A stretch of 31,703 bases of DNA from Solirubrobacteraceae bacterium (GCA_016462625.1 JAEMSV010000044.1:1-31703), one strand, 5' to 3'; positions 7,773 through 19,245 are shown, counted from the first letter of the stretch. Notes: a model not told the origin generated them from the sequence alone. A program made the numbers and translations.

Positions 7773-8558
7773 ATGAGCCCCCACGACTGGAACGCGCCCT
7801 CCTACGAACGTGTCGCCACCGGCGTTGTCGCCCTCGGCCATGAGGTGCTCGACCGGCTCACGCTCACCGGTGACGAGACGGTGCTCGACGCCGGGTGCGG
7901 CGGCGGGGGCGTCACCGAGCAGCTGGTCGCCCGGCTGCCGCATGGCCATGTCATCGCAGTGGACTCGTCGCCGACGATGGTCGAGCTGTGCGCCGCGCAG
8001 GTGGGGAACGAGCGGGCGGAGTTCCGGGTCGCCGACCTGACGGCGCTCGAGCTCGGCGCGCCGGTCGACGCGATCCTGTCGACCGCGACCTTCCATTGGA
8101 TCAGGGACCACGACGCGCTGTTCGCGCGGCTGCACGGCCTGCTCCGACCGGGAGGACGGCTGGTCGCGCAGTGCGGCGGCGACGGCAACGTCGCCGAGGT
8201 ACGCGCTGCGGCCGCGGCGGTCGGCGAGCAGGAGCCGTTTGCGGCCGATCTCGTCGGCTTCGACCCGTGGCACTTCGCCTCTGCGGAGAACACCGAGCGG
8301 CGCCTGCGGGAGGCAGGGTTCCGCGACATCCGGTGCTGGCTGGAGCCGCGCGACGTCGTGACGCACGAGCCCGCGGAGTACCTGCGGACGGTCATGCTCG
8401 GCGCCCACCTCGAGCGCCTCGCACCCGAGCACCACGATGCGTTCGTCGAGGCGGTCCACGCCCGGCTGGGCGCCTTCGAGGTGGCGCACTACGTCCGGCT
8501 CAACATGGACGCGGTCGCGGAGTTCCCTTCCGCGCACTCCACAGTTAGGCTGTGTTGA
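7773..8558 (+). CDS. Class I SAM-dependent methyltransferase
   Basis: A 261-residue soluble methyltransferase with a Rossmann fold. Motif I is VLDAGCGGGG starting at residue 37. The acidic end of strand 2 is HVIAVDSSPTMVELC, and motif II/III is AILSTATFHWIRDHDALFARL followed by LLRPGGRLVAQCGG. FHWI after strand 4 is typical of the trans-aconitate methyltransferase-like group, which methylates small carboxylates, but substrate cannot be assigned. The ATG at 7773 is preferred over a GTG at 7752 because the promoter -10 at 7760-7765 would fall inside the longer reading frame. A TetR gene follows 28 bp downstream and may control it. The palindromes over its promoter support regulated expression. 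Confidence 0.9.
   Translation: MSPHDWNAPSYERVATGVVALGHEVLDRLTLTGDETVLDAGCGGGGVTEQLVARLPHGHVIAVDSSPTMVELCAAQVGNERAEFRVADLTALELGAPVDAILSTATFHWIRDHDALFARLHGLLRPGGRLVAQCGGDGNVAEVRAAAAAVGEQEPFAADLVGFDPWHFASAENTERRLREAGFRDIRCWLEPRDVVTHEPAEYLRTVMLGAHLERLAPEHHDAFVEAVHARLGAFEVAHYVRLNMDAVAEFPSAHSTVRLC
8540..8554. promoter_or_regulatory. Palindrome CACAG-TTAGG-CTGTG over a -10 element
   Basis: A perfect 5-5-5 inverted repeat centred on a TAGGCT hexamer (8546-8551), 35 nt upstream of the TetR ATG at 8587. It could be the autoregulatory operator of the TetR gene. It overlaps the last codons and stop of the methyltransferase gene. Short palindromes like this can arise by chance. Confidence 0.35.
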
Positions 8559-8586
8559 TCTTGTCGAACCTCAGGTCTCAGCACTG

Positions 8587-9219
8587 ATGGCTACGCGCGC
8601 GCTCACCGTCCAGGCACGTGTGGGCGCGGCGCGCCGTGAGGCGACCAGGGAGCGCATCCTGGACGCCGCACGGCAGATGCTCGAGCGCGGCGACTCGGTT
8701 TCCGCGCTGACCGTCTCGAAGCTCGCCGCGGAGGCCGAGGTCTCGCGGGCGACGTTCTACCTGCACTTCCCCGACAAGCGCGAGCTCATCGACGCGCTTG
8801 CCGCGCCGTCGCGCGAGGAGTGGGAGAGCATCGCCTCCGACGCGCTGAGCGATCCGCACGTCACGCGCGACGAGATCCGCCGGGTCGTCCGCGAGGGCCT
8901 GGACAACTGGAGCAAGCACGCCGCGGTGCTCTCGGGCGTCGTCGAGCTGGCGGAGTACGACCCGGAGGTCCGCCAGGGCTGGCGCGCGTCCGTCGCCCAC
9001 AGCGCGGAGAACAACACGCGGTGGATCGCGGCGTCCCGGCCGGATCTCCCGGAGGAGACCATCCGCGCCCTGGGTGAGCTGCTCGCCTGGGCGGGCGAGC
9101 GGTCCGCGCATCAGATGCTCGGTCCGCACAGCCAGGACCCCGCGTGCATCGACGCGCTCACCGAGGCGATGACCGAGCTCTGGTGGCGCCTCACGAGGCC
9201 CGAATCGGACACCTCGTAG
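8587..9219 (+). CDS. TetR/AcrR-family transcriptional regulator
   Basis: A 210-residue one-component repressor. The DNA-binding domain occupies residues about 15-70: RERILDAARQMLERG, then LTVSKLAAEAEVSRATFYLHFPDKRELIDAL, the standard TetR helix-turn-helix ending in the FYxHFxxK signature. The C-terminal ligand and dimer domain (about 75-205) is helical and Trp-rich, with no recognisable ligand signature. No canonical start codon exists in frame between the methyltransferase stop and the ATG at 8587, so the start is well defined. It lies directly behind a SAM methyltransferase and ahead of mfd. The likely targets are its own promoter and the methyltransferase promoter (see the palindromes at 7734 and 8540), but the two palindromes differ, so a shared operator is not proven. 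Confidence 0.93.
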   Translation: MATRALTVQARVGAARREATRERILDAARQMLERGDSVSALTVSKLAAEAEVSRATFYLHFPDKRELIDALAAPSREEWESIASDALSDPHVTRDEIRRVVREGLDNWSKHAAVLSGVVELAEYDPEVRQGWRASVAHSAENNTRWIAASRPDLPEETIRALGELLAWAGERSAHQMLGPHSQDPACIDALTEAMTELWWRLTRPESDTS

Positions 9220-9275
9220 AGTGAATCGAGCAGGCCCGGCCGCGCTCCGTCGCGGTCGCCGCGCATGCCCGATTC

Positions 9276-12632
<3,357 letters not shown>

Positions 12633-12704
12633 ATCACCGCTCAAAGTTGATGAAGCTTCGGTAAAGAAGCGCTATTCGGGCCGTTTTGGGGTGTTGGTAC
12701 TCGC

Positions 12705-12710
12705 TACTAT
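12705..12710 (+). promoter_or_regulatory. -10 hexamer TACTAT before the parvulin gene
   Basis: TACTAT lies in a locally AT-richer 106-bp gap after mfd and ends 28 nt before the ATG at 12739. Unlike most genes here, this implies a leader of about 20 nt. A weak stem GCTTC-GGTAAA-GAAGC just after the mfd stop is the only terminator-like structure. Confidence 0.4.
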
Positions 12711-12738
12711 CGCCCACGGTCCACTACCCGGATAGGTC

Positions 12739-13944
12739 ATGTCCCTTACTCGTCTTCCCCTGGCGCTTGGCGCCTTTTTTGTGCTCGCAATCGGTGTGTT
12801 GTTCGCCGGTTGCGGCGAGAGCGTGCCTGGTAACGGCGTCGCCAAGGTCTCCGACGCAGAGGGAGACGGGGTGGTAACGACCGAGGACTTCAACCACTGG
12901 ATGACGATCGCGGCCAACCGCAGCGGTCAGACCCCGGGCTCCGCGCCGATCGCCGTGCCGGACCCGCCGGACTACACCAAGTGCGTCGCCAACAAGAAGA
13001 AGACCGCGCCCAAGCCCGCCAAGGGCCAGCCCAAGACCACTGACACGCAGTACAAGGCGCAGTGCAAGCAGGAGTGGGAAGGGCTGCGCGACCAGGTCCT
13101 CGGCTTCCTCCTCGCCGCCCAGTGGGTCAAGGGCGAGGCCGCAGAGCAGGACATCGAGCTGAACAAGAAGGAGCTCGACAAGGCCTTCGCGCAGCAGAAG
13201 AAGCAGGCCTTCCCCAAGGACGCGGACTACAAGAAGTTCCTCAAGGAGTCCGGCTCCACCGAGGAGGACATCCGGTTCCAGCTCGAGATCGAGCAGCTCC
13301 AGAAGAAGCTCGTCGACAAGATCACCAAGGGCAAGAACAAGGTCACGAACGAGCAGATCGCGGCCTACTACAAGAAGAACCAGGCCCAGTTCGCGACGCC
13401 TGAGAGCCGCGACCTCCTCGTCATCCTGACGAAGACCAAGGCGCAGGCCGACAAGGCGAAGGCGGCCCTGGACTCCGGCGAGAGCTGGGCGGCCGTCGCG
13501 AAGAAGTACTCGATCGACGAGGCCTCCAAGGGCACGGGCGGCAAGCTCGCCGGCGTCACGCAGGGCCAGCAGGAGAAGGCCCTCGACGACGCGGCCTTCG
13601 CCGCCAAGAAGGACGTCACCGGCGGCCCGATCAAGACGCAGTTCGGCTACTACGTCTACCGGGTCACGAAGATCACCAAGAAGGACCAGCAGGACCTGAA
13701 GGAGGCGACGCCCACCATCAAGTCGCTGCTGCAGTCGCAGAACCAGCAGAAGGCGCTGGATTCGTTCGTCAAGGACTACCGCAAGAAGTGGAAGGAGCGG
13801 ACGAACTGCAAGGACGACTTCACGATCCAGGACTGCAAGAACGCCAAGGCGCCGAAGACCGGCACCACCGGCGCCGCCGCGCAGACCCCGCAGCCGTCGG
13901 CCCCGCCGGCGCAGCAGGCGCCGCCCGCGCAGACGGCTCCGTAG
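12739..13944 (+). CDS. Parvulin-type peptidylprolyl isomerase lipoprotein (PrsA/SurA-like)
   Basis: A 401-residue predicted surface lipoprotein that would help exported proteins fold by cis/trans isomerisation of Xaa-Pro bonds. The signal peptide (residues 1-24) ends in the lipobox LFAGC with the lipidated Cys at 25. Residues about 100-210 form a SurA_N-like helical domain (VLGFLLAAQWVKGEAAEQ, KFLKESGSTEEDIRFQLEIEQL). Residues about 220-315 form a PpiC-type rotamase domain (ATPESRDLLVILTKTK, GGPIKTQFGYYVYRVTKI). Two Cys near the end (TNCKDDFTIQDC) could be disulfide-bonded. The tail is Pro/Ala/Gln-rich. The protein is strikingly Lys-rich. Its neighbour downstream is an Arg-rich paralogue with the same domain order, so this is a tandem duplication. 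Confidence 0.93.
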   Translation: MSLTRLPLALGAFFVLAIGVLFAGCGESVPGNGVAKVSDAEGDGVVTTEDFNHWMTIAANRSGQTPGSAPIAVPDPPDYTKCVANKKKTAPKPAKGQPKTTDTQYKAQCKQEWEGLRDQVLGFLLAAQWVKGEAAEQDIELNKKELDKAFAQQKKQAFPKDADYKKFLKESGSTEEDIRFQLEIEQLQKKLVDKITKGKNKVTNEQIAAYYKKNQAQFATPESRDLLVILTKTKAQADKAKAALDSGESWAAVAKKYSIDEASKGTGGKLAGVTQGQQEKALDDAAFAAKKDVTGGPIKTQFGYYVYRVTKITKKDQQDLKEATPTIKSLLQSQNQQKALDSFVKDYRKKWKERTNCKDDFTIQDCKNAKAPKTGTTGAAAQTPQPSAPPAQQAPPAQTAP

Positions 13945-13954
13945 AGGGCCTGAC

Positions 13955-14929
13955 CTGACCAGATGGCTTCAGCGAGCAGCGTGCCTTGGCGCGCTGCTCG
14001 TGGTCGTTCTGGTGCCGTTCGCGTGGGCGGACGGTGCGCCGACGGACGTCATCGCGACGGTGGAGGGGCAGGCGCCGGTGGACCGCGCGCTGTACGACCA
14101 TTGGGCGACGATCGCGACGAGGCGGGGCACGGAGCCGATCAAGGCGCAGGAGCTGCGTGAGCAGGTCCTCGGGTTCCTGCTGGCCTCGCGCTGGGTTGCC
14201 GGCGAGGCGGCGGAGCGCGGGATCGCCGTCACCCCGCAGGAGATCGACGAGGCCTTCGCCGAGCAGAAGGAGCAGGCGTTCCCGAAGGAAGCGGACTTCA
14301 AGAAGTTCCTGAAGGAATCGGGTTCCACCGAGGCGGATATCCGGTTCCAGCTGGAGATCGAGCAGTTGCAGTCGCGGCTGGTCAGGCAGCTCATGGCGGG
14401 CGTTCCCGCACTGACGCCTGGCGAGATCGAGCGGTTCTACCGTGCCAACCGCGGGCTGTTCTTCACGCCGGAGAGCCGTGACATTCGCATGGTGCGCACC
14501 AAGCGCCGTGCCACGGCTGCCCTCGCGCGCCGGGAACTCGAGGCCGGCGCATCCTGGCGCTCGGTTGCACGCCGGCATTCGATCGACAGGGCGACACGCA
14601 AGCGTGGCGGCCTCCAAGAAGGGATCACCGAGGACGAAGGGGAGGCGGCGATCTTCCGTGCCCGACGGTCGGTGCTCACCGGCCCGGCGAAGATCCGTGG
14701 GGGGTACCTCGTGTTCGAGGTTCGCCGCATCGTCCCCGCGCGGCAGGAGTCCCTCAAGGAGGCGACGCCGACCATCAAGTCGCTGCTGACATCCCGGAAG
14801 GAGCAGCAGGCCCTCGAGACGTTCGTAACCGCCTACCGGGCGAAATGGAAGGCCCGCACGAGCTGCATGGCCACGCACACGATCAAGGACTGCGGCGCCA
14901 CGCTGCCGCCTCCCGCTCCGCCTGCGTAA
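13955..14929 (+). CDS. Second parvulin-type peptidylprolyl isomerase, probable CTG start
   Basis: The first standard start codon is GTG at 14000, which gives 309 residues but only a stub of a signal peptide (MVVLVPFAWA). The same frame continues upstream without stop. If read from the CTG at 13955 it yields a complete signal peptide (TRWLQRAACLGALLVVLVP, ending AWA before DGAP) and a GAGGG 6 nt before the CTG. I therefore place the start at 13955; GTG 14000 remains the conservative alternative. The mature part has the SurA_N-like domain (VLGFLLASRWVAGEAAERG) and a PpiC domain (TPESRDIRMVRTKRR, LTGPAKIRGGYLVFEVRRI). It lacks a lipobox, so it should be secreted rather than lipid-anchored. It is a tandem paralogue of the preceding gene, with many Lys replaced by Arg. 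An out-of-frame ATG at 13963 is not a credible start. Confidence 0.85.
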   Translation: MTRWLQRAACLGALLVVVLVPFAWADGAPTDVIATVEGQAPVDRALYDHWATIATRRGTEPIKAQELREQVLGFLLASRWVAGEAAERGIAVTPQEIDEAFAEQKEQAFPKEADFKKFLKESGSTEADIRFQLEIEQLQSRLVRQLMAGVPALTPGEIERFYRANRGLFFTPESRDIRMVRTKRRATAALARRELEAGASWRSVARRHSIDRATRKRGGLQEGITEDEGEAAIFRARRSVLTGPAKIRGGYLVFEVRRIVPARQESLKEATPTIKSLLTSRKEQQALETFVTAYRAKWKARTSCMATHTIKDCGATLPPPAPPA

Positions 14930-14932
14930 GCT
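14927..14932 (+). promoter_or_regulatory. -10 hexamer TAAGCT overlapping the parvulin stop
   Basis: TAAGCT begins at the TAA stop of the preceding gene and ends 8 nt before the GTG of mazG. It fits a leaderless mazG transcript. Confidence 0.4.
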
Positions 14933-14940
14933 TCGCGCGC

Positions 14941-15579
14941 GTGAGCCGGGCCGACACGACCGAGGCGCTGGGCCGCCTGGACGAGCTGACGCGCCGACTT
15001 CGGGTCGAATGCCCCTGGGATCGTGAGCAGGACGAGAAGTCGATCGTCCCGCACACCGTCGAGGAGGCCTACGAGCTCGCCGACGCCGCGAACGCGGGCG
15101 ACGACGGCAAGATGCTCGACGAGCTGGGCGACGTGCTGTTCCAGGTCGTCTTCCTCTCGCTGCTGCTCGAGGAGCGCGGCGCAGGGGATCTCGAGCAGGT
15201 CGCCGAGCACGTGCGGCAGAAGCTCATCCACCGCCATCCGCACATCTTCGGCGAGACCGAGGTCGCGGATGCCGATGAGGTCCTGCGCAACTGGGACCAG
15301 ATCAAGGCCGAGGAGCCGGGCCGCGAGCGCGGCATCTTCGGAGAGGTCCCCGAGAACCTTCCCGCCCTGCTGCACGCCCGCAAGGTGCAGCGCCGGGCGA
15401 AGTCGGCCGGTGCGGCACCGGTCGACGACGAGCGTGACGCCGCCTTCGAGGAGGTCGGCGACCTGCTGTTCAATGCCGTCTCGCTCGCGCGGCGGCTGAA
15501 GATCGACCCCGAGCTCGCGCTGCGCGCGGCCTCGGCGCGCTATCGCGCCGATGTCGAGTCCGGCGCGGCCACCGACTGA
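14941..15579 (+). CDS. mazG: Nucleoside triphosphate pyrophosphohydrolase MazG
   Basis: A 212-residue cytosolic enzyme that hydrolyses NTPs/dNTPs to monophosphates and pyrophosphate, cleaning aberrant nucleotides. The first MazG domain (about 15-110) has RVECPWDREQDEKSI, then EEAYELADA and LDELGDVLFQVVF, carrying the metal-binding EExxE/ExxD pattern. A second, shorter MazG-like segment near the C-terminus has FEEVGDLLFNAVSLARRL. This matches the two-domain layout of E. coli MazG but is about 50 residues shorter. The GTG at 14941 is chosen because the residues before it are low-complexity overlap with the upstream gene's end. It precedes eno by 30 bp, as in other actinobacteria. Confidence 0.95.
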   Translation: MSRADTTEALGRLDELTRRLRVECPWDREQDEKSIVPHTVEEAYELADAANAGDDGKMLDELGDVLFQVVFLSLLLEERGAGDLEQVAEHVRQKLIHRHPHIFGETEVADADEVLRNWDQIKAEEPGRERGIFGEVPENLPALLHARKVQRRAKSAGAAPVDDERDAAFEEVGDLLFNAVSLARRLKIDPELALRAASARYRADVESGAATD

Positions 15580-16884
<1,305 letters not shown>

Positions 16885-16893
16885 GTGCTGCGA

Positions 16894-16944
16894 CCGGGGG
16901 CGTGCGCATTGTCCGTCGCCTGACGAACCACAATGCTCACACCC
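16894..16944 (+). repeat. Left terminal inverted repeat
   Basis: It starts CCGGGGGCGTGCGCATTGTC and ends ATGCTCACACCC. It is itself palindromic: 17-nt arms (16898-16912 region against 16930-16946) pair with two mismatches around a loop of about 17 nt. It carries the TGA of the nuclease gene and could form the transcript end of eno. Confidence 0.7.
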
Positions 16945-17854
16945 CCAGCGTTGCGAACAGCTGAGGGGCGAAGGTCCGTGCACGCAGCTGCCGGCGCGTG
17001 ACGCGCATCGTGCGCAGCCCGACCGCGAGCAGGTCGTTGTCGCGGGCGCGGTCGTTCTCCATGTTCGCGCGGCGCTCGTGCGCGGAGCGGCCGTCGGTCT
17101 CAAGCAGGACGCCGTGGTCGGCCCAGAAGAAGTCGGCCCGGTACCGCCGGCCCGTGTGGCCGAACAGCTCGAACTGACAGACGAACGGCGGCACGCCGAG
17201 GGCGTCGAGCCGGACCAGCGCCTCCTCTTCGAGCGCCGTCTCGGTACGACGATTGCGGGCGGCGTCCGGGTCGATGAGGGCGAGGTTGCGCGCGCCTGGG
17301 TGGCCGGGGTAGGCGCGTCGGGCAAGGCGGACGTCGTCCTCGCTGAGCAGGCGGTGGAACAGCGTCTCGGCGACGATGCGCTCCAGGCGGCGGCCATGCA
17401 CACCGACGGCAAGATCGAGAAGCACACGACGAGGCTCCGTGACCGGAAGGCCGCGTACCCGGACGACGGGGAGCTCCACGCGCGTGCGATGGACGACGAG
17501 GCCGGGTCGCGACCGCGCGTGGCCCATCGTCGTGACGTGGTGGGCCGTGGCGGGACGTTTCGCCATGGCGAGGAGCTCGGCCGCCGACCAGTGGCTGAGG
17601 AGCGCGCGGCCGGGGATCGACAGCACGACAGCCGCGCGGAGGGCGTCGTCGGTGATCACCGGGCTCAGCGCATAGACGCGCGGCGCGACCTCGAAGAGGG
17701 TGAGGGCCCGCACGCGGTGGGTGATCCCACTGGGGCCGAGCCCGGCGGCGACGAGTTGCTCGTGCTTGATGACTCCGCGCTGCCGGCGGCAGACGGCGAC
17801 GATGCGCGCCTGGGTGTGCGCATCCTGGTTCGTGTGGGGAAGGACAATGCTCAC
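16937..17854 (-). CDS. AbiEi-like N-terminal domain fused to DUF559/Vsr-type PD-(D/E)XK nuclease domain
   Basis: A 305-residue protein if started at GTG 17854. A GTG at 17866 would add four residues. Residues about 15-70 look like a winged helix of the AbiEi antitoxin type (VIKHEQLVAAGLGPSGITHRV, then LFEVAPRVYAL). The middle (about 75-190) has HWSAAELL, GLPVTEPRRVLLDLA and repeated HHVTT/VVHRTR segments typical of this family. The C-terminal ~90 residues form a DUF559 nuclease fold: RRYRADFFW, LLETDGRSAH, then DRARDNDLLAVGLRTMRVT. Counting from 17866, the acidic cluster is D245, E256 and D258; the canonical final Lys of DXK is Asp. Such proteins are frequent in high-GC actinobacteria but their role is not established. 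A cognate toxin is absent, so this is not a standard AbiE pair. Both its start and stop lie inside the flanking repeats. Confidence 0.85.
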   Translation of the reverse strand: MSIVLPHTNQDAHTQARIVAVCRRQRGVIKHEQLVAAGLGPSGITHRVRALTLFEVAPRVYALSPVITDDALRAAVVLSIPGRALLSHWSAAELLAMAKRPATAHHVTTMGHARSRPGLVVHRTRVELPVVRVRGLPVTEPRRVLLDLAVGVHGRRLERIVAETLFHRLLSEDDVRLARRAYPGHPGARNLALIDPDAARNRRTETALEEEALVRLDALGVPPFVCQFELFGHTGRRYRADFFWADHGVLLETDGRSAHERRANMENDRARDNDLLAVGLRTMRVTRRQLRARTFAPQLFATLGV

Positions 17855-17862
17855 ACCCCCGG
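17812..17862 (-). repeat. Right terminal inverted repeat
   Basis: Reverse complement begins CCGGGGGTGTGAGCATTGTC. Within it, 17812-17823 and 17847-17858 pair as a 12-nt stem with one mismatch. It encodes the start codon and first ~14 residues of the nuclease-family protein. Confidence 0.7.
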
Positions 17863-17957
17863 ACACTGCAGACGCACGTGTGCCCTATGAGCGGAGCCTT
17901 GCAACAAAACTGCGGAGGCCGGCAGGAGGACCACCAGCGCTGTCGAACGACCGACCT

Positions 17958-18260
17958 GTGACCGCTGTCCCCACCTCACGCATCCGCTGGGACCGGGTCG
18001 GGCGCCTCGCGCTCATCCTGGTCCTCCTGTTCATCCTGACGCTCTACGCCAGACCGCTGAAGTCGTACTGGTCGTCTTGGCAGGAGGCCAAGGCGAAGCG
18101 CGCGGAGGTGAGCCACCTGCAGAAGGAGAACCAGGAGCTGCGTGCCCGCCGGGCCGCACTGAGCAGCCCGGGCGCGCTCGAGGCCGAGGCGCGGCGCCTG
18201 GGGATGGTCAAGCAGGGTGAGCGCGCGTACTCGCTGAAGGGTCTGCCGGAAGGCCCGTAA
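17958..18260 (+). CDS. FtsB/DivIC-like septum formation initiator
   Basis: A 100-residue bitopic membrane protein of the cell-division FtsL/FtsB/DivIC group, which joins FtsQ-type proteins in activating septal peptidoglycan synthesis. One transmembrane helix covers about residues 15-33 (LALILVLLFILTLYA). A coiled coil follows (KRAEVSHLQKENQELRARRAAL), then the family's closing pattern LEAEARRLGMVKQGERAYSL. Its place next to eno matches the actinobacterial gene order, apart from the intervening element. The GTG at 17958 gives a normal length. Translation could start further upstream (ATG 17850), but that codon lies inside the inverted repeat. No clear Shine-Dalgarno or promoter is seen just before 17958, so the insertion may have changed how it is expressed. 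Confidence 0.88.
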   Translation: MTAVPTSRIRWDRVGRLALILVLLFILTLYARPLKSYWSSWQEAKAKRAEVSHLQKENQELRARRAALSSPGALEAEARRLGMVKQGERAYSLKGLPEGP

Positions 18261-18276
18261 CCAGCGGACGGTCAGA

Positions 18277-18282
18277 TACCCT
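18277..18282 (+). promoter_or_regulatory. -10 hexamer TACCCT
   Basis: TACCCT ends 7 nt before the ATG at 18290, 17 nt after the ftsB-like stop. A leaderless start is likely. Confidence 0.5.
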
Positions 18283-18289
18283 TCACCGC

Positions 18290-19222
18290 ATGTCGAGCGC
18301 TGCGGCAGGGACCGCGTGGCCGCAGTTCCGCCAGCACCCGGGCCGACCTTCGGGGCTCCGAGTGTTCGGGGTCATCATCCTGGCCCTCCTGATCGAGAGC
18401 TTCGTCACCCGCCTCGTCGCCTTCCCCGTGCCCGGCCTGCTCGAGAGCGATGGCTCAGACCGCGGGAATGGCTCTTTCACCCCCGACGGCACGGCATCCG
18501 CGCTGGCGAACGGGGCGTGGGGCGTCGTGCAGGTGGCCGCGGTGGTTGGGTTGCTCTGGCTCCTCTTGCCGAAGCGCCCGGCGCGGGTCTGCTGGATCCG
18601 CGTTGCCCTGACCATCGGGCTGGGCTACGGGACCGTTCTGCTCGTCGCCGAGCTGGATCCGCTGCTGGCCCTGATCACTGCCATCGCGATCGTGCCGACC
18701 CTGCGATGGGCGGTCTACACGGAGGTGGGCGGTGTCCGCGCGCCCCTCGCGCCGCGACATCGGAGGCTCCTCGCGGTGCTCTCGGGGGCGCTCGTCGGCG
18801 CGTGCCTCGCGGGAACCGTGGCATACGGGCTCCTGCACCCGATCGAGGTGGCGGGAATCGAGACGAGACAGTCGACGACAGTGGCCAAGACGCCGCTTGA
18901 GGTCACCATGCCCTGGATGTACAACAAGGGCATCACGGAGCTCCGCGTCCTCGCGATCGAGCCTGGTGAGCAGCAAGGCAAGGCGCTCAGACTCGCGAGC
19001 GTTCGGATCATGCCCGACTTCGGTTGGCACACCCGGCCGTTCACTCCCTTCGAGCTTCGCGCGGGGAACGACGACAGCCCCGCGATCCTGCTGCGTTTCT
19101 CCCGGGCCGGCTGCACGCCTGGTGCATCGAGTCGTGTCGAGAGCGTGCGCATCCGGTATGACCTGTACGGCGAGCGCACGATGGCCATACCGCTCGATCC
19201 TCCCCTCCTTCTGCACTGCTGA
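18290..19222 (+). CDS. Polytopic membrane protein of unknown function
   Basis: A 310-residue protein with about four hydrophobic segments: about 23-43 (VFGVIILALLIESFV), 80-95 (VVQVAAVVGLLWLLL), 103-130 (VALTIGLGYGTVLLVAEL and LLALITAIAIVP), and 165-187 (LLAVLSGALVGACLAGTVAYGLL). It ends in an extracytoplasmic domain of about 120 residues with beta-like strands and two Cys (RAGCTPG and the C-terminal LLHC). I do not recognise the family. It starts 30 bp after the ftsB-like gene but carries its own -10 element. Its C-terminal domain could be a small-molecule or surface-binding module, but nothing in it is diagnostic. The DNA is slightly less GC-biased than that of the neighbouring housekeeping genes. 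Confidence 0.78.
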   Translation: MSSAAAGTAWPQFRQHPGRPSGLRVFGVIILALLIESFVTRLVAFPVPGLLESDGSDRGNGSFTPDGTASALANGAWGVVQVAAVVGLLWLLLPKRPARVCWIRVALTIGLGYGTVLLVAELDPLLALITAIAIVPTLRWAVYTEVGGVRAPLAPRHRRLLAVLSGALVGACLAGTVAYGLLHPIEVAGIETRQSTTVAKTPLEVTMPWMYNKGITELRVLAIEPGEQQGKALRLASVRIMPDFGWHTRPFTPFELRAGNDDSPAILLRFSRAGCTPGASSRVESVRIRYDLYGERTMAIPLDPPLLLHC

Positions 19223-19231
19223 GCGGCGCGC

Positions 19232-19237
19232 TAGCCT
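19232..19237 (+). promoter_or_regulatory. -10 hexamer TAGCCT
   Basis: TAGCCT ends 8 nt before the GTG at 19246, matching the leaderless pattern seen across the window. Confidence 0.5.
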
Positions 19238-19245
19238 GCCACGCC

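Larger units (their letters stand above)
16894..17862 (-). mobile_element. Inverted-repeat-bounded single-gene element between eno and the ftsB-like gene
   Basis: A 969-bp unit whose two ends are 51-bp inverted repeats, 42 of 51 positions identical. The ends are 16894-16944 and the reverse complement of 17812-17862. One gene fills it: start codon within the right repeat and stop codon within the left. A perfect 17-bp direct repeat ACAATGCTCACACCCCC (16930-16946 and 17844-17860) also brackets it. The unit interrupts the eno/ftsB-like adjacency known from other actinobacteria. No transposase is present. The element type is inference; movement would require trans-acting factors or the encoded nuclease. 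Confidence 0.55.

Noticed and set aside
12654..12669. GCTTC-GGTAAA-GAAGC stem after mfd as a terminator
   Set aside because: Only five pairs, a six-base loop and no T-run. Kept as a remark, not as a feature.
13963..14160. ATG-started frame at the head of the second parvulin
   Set aside because: Out of frame with the conserved parvulin domain, and its peptide is Gly/Arg low-complexity.
16894..17862. Reading the eno-ftsB insert as a classical insertion sequence
   Set aside because: No transposase-like catalytic triad, no other reading frame of size, and no clear short target duplication outside the repeats.
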